From Oscillospiraceae bacterium (GTDB taxonomy: Bacteria > Bacillota > Clostridia > Christensenellales > Aristaeellaceae), in NCBI GenBank assembly GCA_031269355.1, contig JAISZG010000074.1:62001-126000 (forward strand): DNA of 64,000 bases, read 5' to 3'. The notes under the pieces were generated by a model, which was not told the DNA's origin, made no database searches, and saw only the letters and a program-made list of their open reading frames with translations. The translations under genes and the position numbers were made by a program. Positions 61,871-64,000 of this stretch are shown in pieces. Position 1 is the first letter of the stretch. Every line of letters starts with the position of its first letter.

Positions 61871-61899
61871 ATTATAACAGTTGGTTTGTAAGATGTAAA
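61871..61899 (-). promoter_or_regulatory. Sigma-A promoter of ileS
   Basis: On the minus strand: -35 TTTACA (61899-61894), 17-nt spacer, perfect -10 TATAAT (61876-61871). About 50 nt before the start codon, leaving no room for a T-box riboswitch. Confidence 0.75.
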
Positions 61900-61988
61900 G
61901 GAGTGTAAAATCCTCATATATTATAATCATTATAAATATAATTAATTATTCATGGTGAGCGATTCGGTTATATATCGGGGCGCAACTG

Positions 61989-62627
61989 TCAGCTTGCCGT
62001 GAAATATACCAGCCCGCCCCTCAACCGGGTAGACAGATACCATAGCCCCAGATCGAAACATATCTCCGCGCCTTCGTCGCTGGCGCGGGCGTACAGGCTT
62101 GAATCGCTTATGTCGGCGCCCACGATAGTGATCCAATGCCAGCTCTGTATATTTTTCACGCGCCCTTTCGCAAGGTTCAAAAAGGCAACCGGGCAATCTG
62201 CGTCAAGGCCTTCGCGCACAAACCTCGCAAGCTCGGCCACGGGCGGGCGATCGCCGCGCGTGTTCCCTCGCGCTTCAAACACATGCGCTTTAAGCGAAAG
62301 CCCGCGGCTCGCGGCGAAGGATTCCACACCGCCGGTGAACATCTCCACCCGGCTCAATCCCATAAACCTTGGCGTGACGAACTCATACACAGCTTCCATA
62401 TGGGCGGAAAATTGAGTTTTACACATTTCCTCGCCGGCGTACAGCGCGCGCAGCGCCTGTTGGGTCAAGGCCAGATAAGCCGTCAAGTTAGCGGCGCAGG
62501 TAGGGCCGCAGCCCGACATGCGGCGGCGCCTGTCGGCATACCATTTCTGATCGCCGCCAAAGCTGGTGCGCCGCAACGCTTCTTCCCTAATAGCTAAAAC
62601 ATCCGAATGCAATATCGAAACGTTCAT
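61989..62627 (-). CDS. C39-like cysteine-peptidase-fold protein
   Basis: 212 residues with no signal peptide. The N-terminal MSGCGPTCAANLTAYL has the GCGPT-type nucleophile (Cys40), and QSWHWITIVGAD holds the likely catalytic His164 and an Asp at 172, as in C39/papain-like folds. Such domains also occur as inactive pseudo-peptidases and in peptide-processing proteins. No ABC transporter or leader peptide gene is nearby. The start at 62627 lies at the upstream edge of the frame. Confidence 0.7.
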   Translation of the reverse strand: MNVSILHSDVLAIREEALRRTSFGGDQKWYADRRRRMSGCGPTCAANLTAYLALTQQALRALYAGEEMCKTQFSAHMEAVYEFVTPRFMGLSRVEMFTGGVESFAASRGLSLKAHVFEARGNTRGDRPPVAELARFVREGLDADCPVAFLNLAKGRVKNIQSWHWITIVGADISDSSLYARASDEGAEICFDLGLWYLSTRLRGGLVYFTAS

Positions 62628-62876
62628 GCAGCGCCTCGCTTATCTGAATATTCTTCAGCAGTATAGCGCAGCGAACATAAAACATCAAACGGGGCGGCAT
62701 GGCTGATGGTAGATTCGCGAAAGATTCCCCCGATTTCGCGGATCAAGTATCGGGCGAATTTATAATACGGCGGCCCAATCTCTATTATAGAGATGGACCG
62801 CAATAGCGGCGGATCGCTTCGCCCGATATATGCCGGTCAAATGAATGCGCCGCCCTACTTTGCCGCCTGCGCCGCC
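62628..62876. other. Intergenic region and 22-bp tandem duplication
   Basis: No gene supported. A unit of 22 bp (CGCCGCCCTACTTTGCCGCC + TG) is repeated at 62848-62869 and 62870-62891, with a partial third; the second copy holds the end of the following minus-strand gene, so the stop codon sequence is duplicated. Confidence 0.6.
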
Positions 62877-64000
62877 CTACTTTGCCGCCTGCGCCGCCAG
62901 AGGTTCCATCGGAAGAATCTTTTCCTCGTGCTCGTGCGCTTGCGTTTCGTTTCCCAGCATCAGCGCTATCGCTTCTTCCAGCTTGTCTATGGGCCGCACC
63001 TGAATGCCCATATTCTCAAAGCGTTCCTGCCAGTTCGCTCTTGGAATCAGCACTCGCTTCAGCCCGGCGCGCTTGGCGGCCTCTATCTTAGCAGGCACCC
63101 CGCCCACGGGCTTAACATCTCCGCGAACCGATACTTCGCCCGTAAGCGCCGTTTCTCCATCCGCCTGCACGCCGGTCAGCGCGGAGCACGCGGCCACCGC
63201 CATAGCTACGCCGGCGCTTGGTCCGTCAACCGGCATGCCGCCCGGAAAATTTATATGAAGATCGGTATTCGGCGCGCCATAACCCAAAATTCGCAGAAGC
63301 GTGGCCACGTTCTCCGCCGAGCCGCGCGCTGTAGACTTGCGGCGCATGCGATGTCCCTCGCCGCCAAGCTCTTCCTCTTCCACAATGCCGGTTACAGTCA
63401 CCTTTCCAGTGCCGGGCATTGCGACAGCTTCTATTTCCATCACCGCGCCTTGATGCGAGCCGTACACCGCAAGCCCGTGCACGCTGCCGACTTCGGATGT
63501 GGAACACGCCAGTTGATCGGGACGAGGAGCGAAATGGCTGGCGTCGGCCACCCACTCGATATCCTCCGCGCGGATTGTGCGCCGCCCTTCTATCTGCGCC
63601 AGACCGGCGGACATCTGCACTATATTCACGGCGTCGCGTCCGCAGGAGGCGTATCTTCCAACGCGTGAGGCCTGCGCCTCCGCCATATCGTAGCCAGCGC
63701 GTTTCGCGGCACCTGCGGCAATCTGCGCCACTTCATCCGTTTCAAGCGCGCGGAAGAATATCTCCATACATCTGGATCGCAGCGCGGGCGGGATTGAATC
63801 GGGGCCGCGCGTCGTCGCGCCTATCAGCCGAAAATCGGCGGGCATGCCCTTCTTGAAAATTTCGTGTATGTACTTTGGTACCGCCGAATCTTCCGGGTTA
63901 TAATAAGCGGACTCGAAGCTTACTTTGCGATCTTCCAGCACCTTTAAAAGTTTGTTCATTTGGGTGGGGTGCAGCTCGCCTATTTCATCCAGGAACAGCA
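62877..64000 (-). CDS. lonB: LonB-type ATP-dependent protease (partial)
   Basis: The frame enters at the window edge; the visible part starts with Walker B (LFLDEIGELH) and carries the AAA+ sensor region (RLIGATTRGPDSIPPALRSR) and the C-terminal Lon protease domain with the Ser-Lys dyad in PVDGPSAGVAMA and VPAKIEAAKRAG. The sporulation-type LonB lacks the large Lon N-domain; the start is off the window so this cannot be confirmed. Its end has the 22-bp duplication. In B. subtilis LonB is forespore-specific. Confidence 0.88.
   Translation of the reverse strand, partial: LFLDEIGELHPTQMNKLLKVLEDRKVSFESAYYNPEDSAVPKYIHEIFKKGMPADFRLIGATTRGPDSIPPALRSRCMEIFFRALETDEVAQIAAGAAKRAGYDMAEAQASRVGRYASCGRDAVNIVQMSAGLAQIEGRRTIRAEDIEWVADASHFAPRPDQLACSTSEVGSVHGLAVYGSHQGAVMEIEAVAMPGTGKVTVTGIVEEEELGGEGHRMRRKSTARGSAENVATLLRILGYGAPNTDLHINFPGGMPVDGPSAGVAMAVAACSALTGVQADGETALTGEVSVRGDVKPVGGVPAKIEAAKRAGLKRVLIPRANWQERFENMGIQVRPIDKLEEAIALMLGNETQAHEHEEKILPMEPLAAQAAK

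Noticed and set aside
61821..61988. T-box riboswitch before ileS
   Set aside because: The promoter at 61871-61899 leaves a leader of about 45 nt, and no T-box core sequence was seen.

Overview
The window looks like chromosome of a spore-forming Clostridia-type Bacillota with GC-rich codon use. The evidence is the S10-spc-alpha ribosomal gene order with adk-map-KOW-infA inserted, zinc-type S14, frequent TTG/GTG starts behind strong Shine-Dalgarno sites, dus-greA-lysS linkage, an rsmD-coaD-ylbJ-ylbK order like that of Bacillus subtilis, and sporulation genes (ylbJ, bofA, a lonB-type protease, spore-surface-like proteins). An uncultured gut lineage is a guess only. No rRNA, tRNA, CRISPR, phage or transposase gene was seen.

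Layout. 1-6620, minus strand: an ABC exporter cut by the window edge, a membrane-anchored orphan, lysS, greA, dus, a membrane orphan, a ComEA-like protein and secG. 6950-17170, mainly plus: a GDP-mannose pyrophosphorylase-like fusion, a secreted SH3 protein (minus), an ACT-domain protein, alr, a 5-formyl-THF cyclo-ligase, a membrane orphan, rsmD, coaD, a coiled-coil protein, ylbJ (minus) and ylbK. 17170-17680: a decayed ATPase-domain remnant and a long hairpin-rich leader. 17683-33438: 32 genes from rpsJ to rplQ, all plus, closed by a very strong hairpin. 33500-38030: a GIY-YIG-family protein and a 1289-residue protein made of 21 LysM repeats. 38100-49480: an orphan Spo0B-type sensor kinase and two oppositely oriented oligopeptide ABC operons, only one with a binding protein. 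49500-56300: Cys/Pro-rich, GLUG-like and collagen-like proteins mixed with an aquaporin, bofA and a DUF3298-like secreted protein. 56680-64000, minus: a phage-holin-4-like membrane protein, an RluA-type synthase, an rRNA methyltransferase, type 2 IleRS, a C39-like protein and a lonB-type protease cut by the window edge.

How it fits together. The core is translation and its support (ribosome, RNA polymerase alpha, SecY/SecG, Lys/Ile tRNA charging, rRNA/tRNA modification). Around it sits an accessory set that I infer belongs to the spore: three minus-strand genes for repetitive or Cys-rich proteins without signal peptides (LysM x21, GLUG-like, Cys/Pro-rich) each have a CATAnnnT element of the sigma-E/sigma-K type at promoter distance, and a collagen-like BclA-type protein lies nearby. 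This candidate spore-surface set is the most novel part of the window. A second theme is a recurring G-rich hairpin placed just 5' of the ribosome binding site of several genes.
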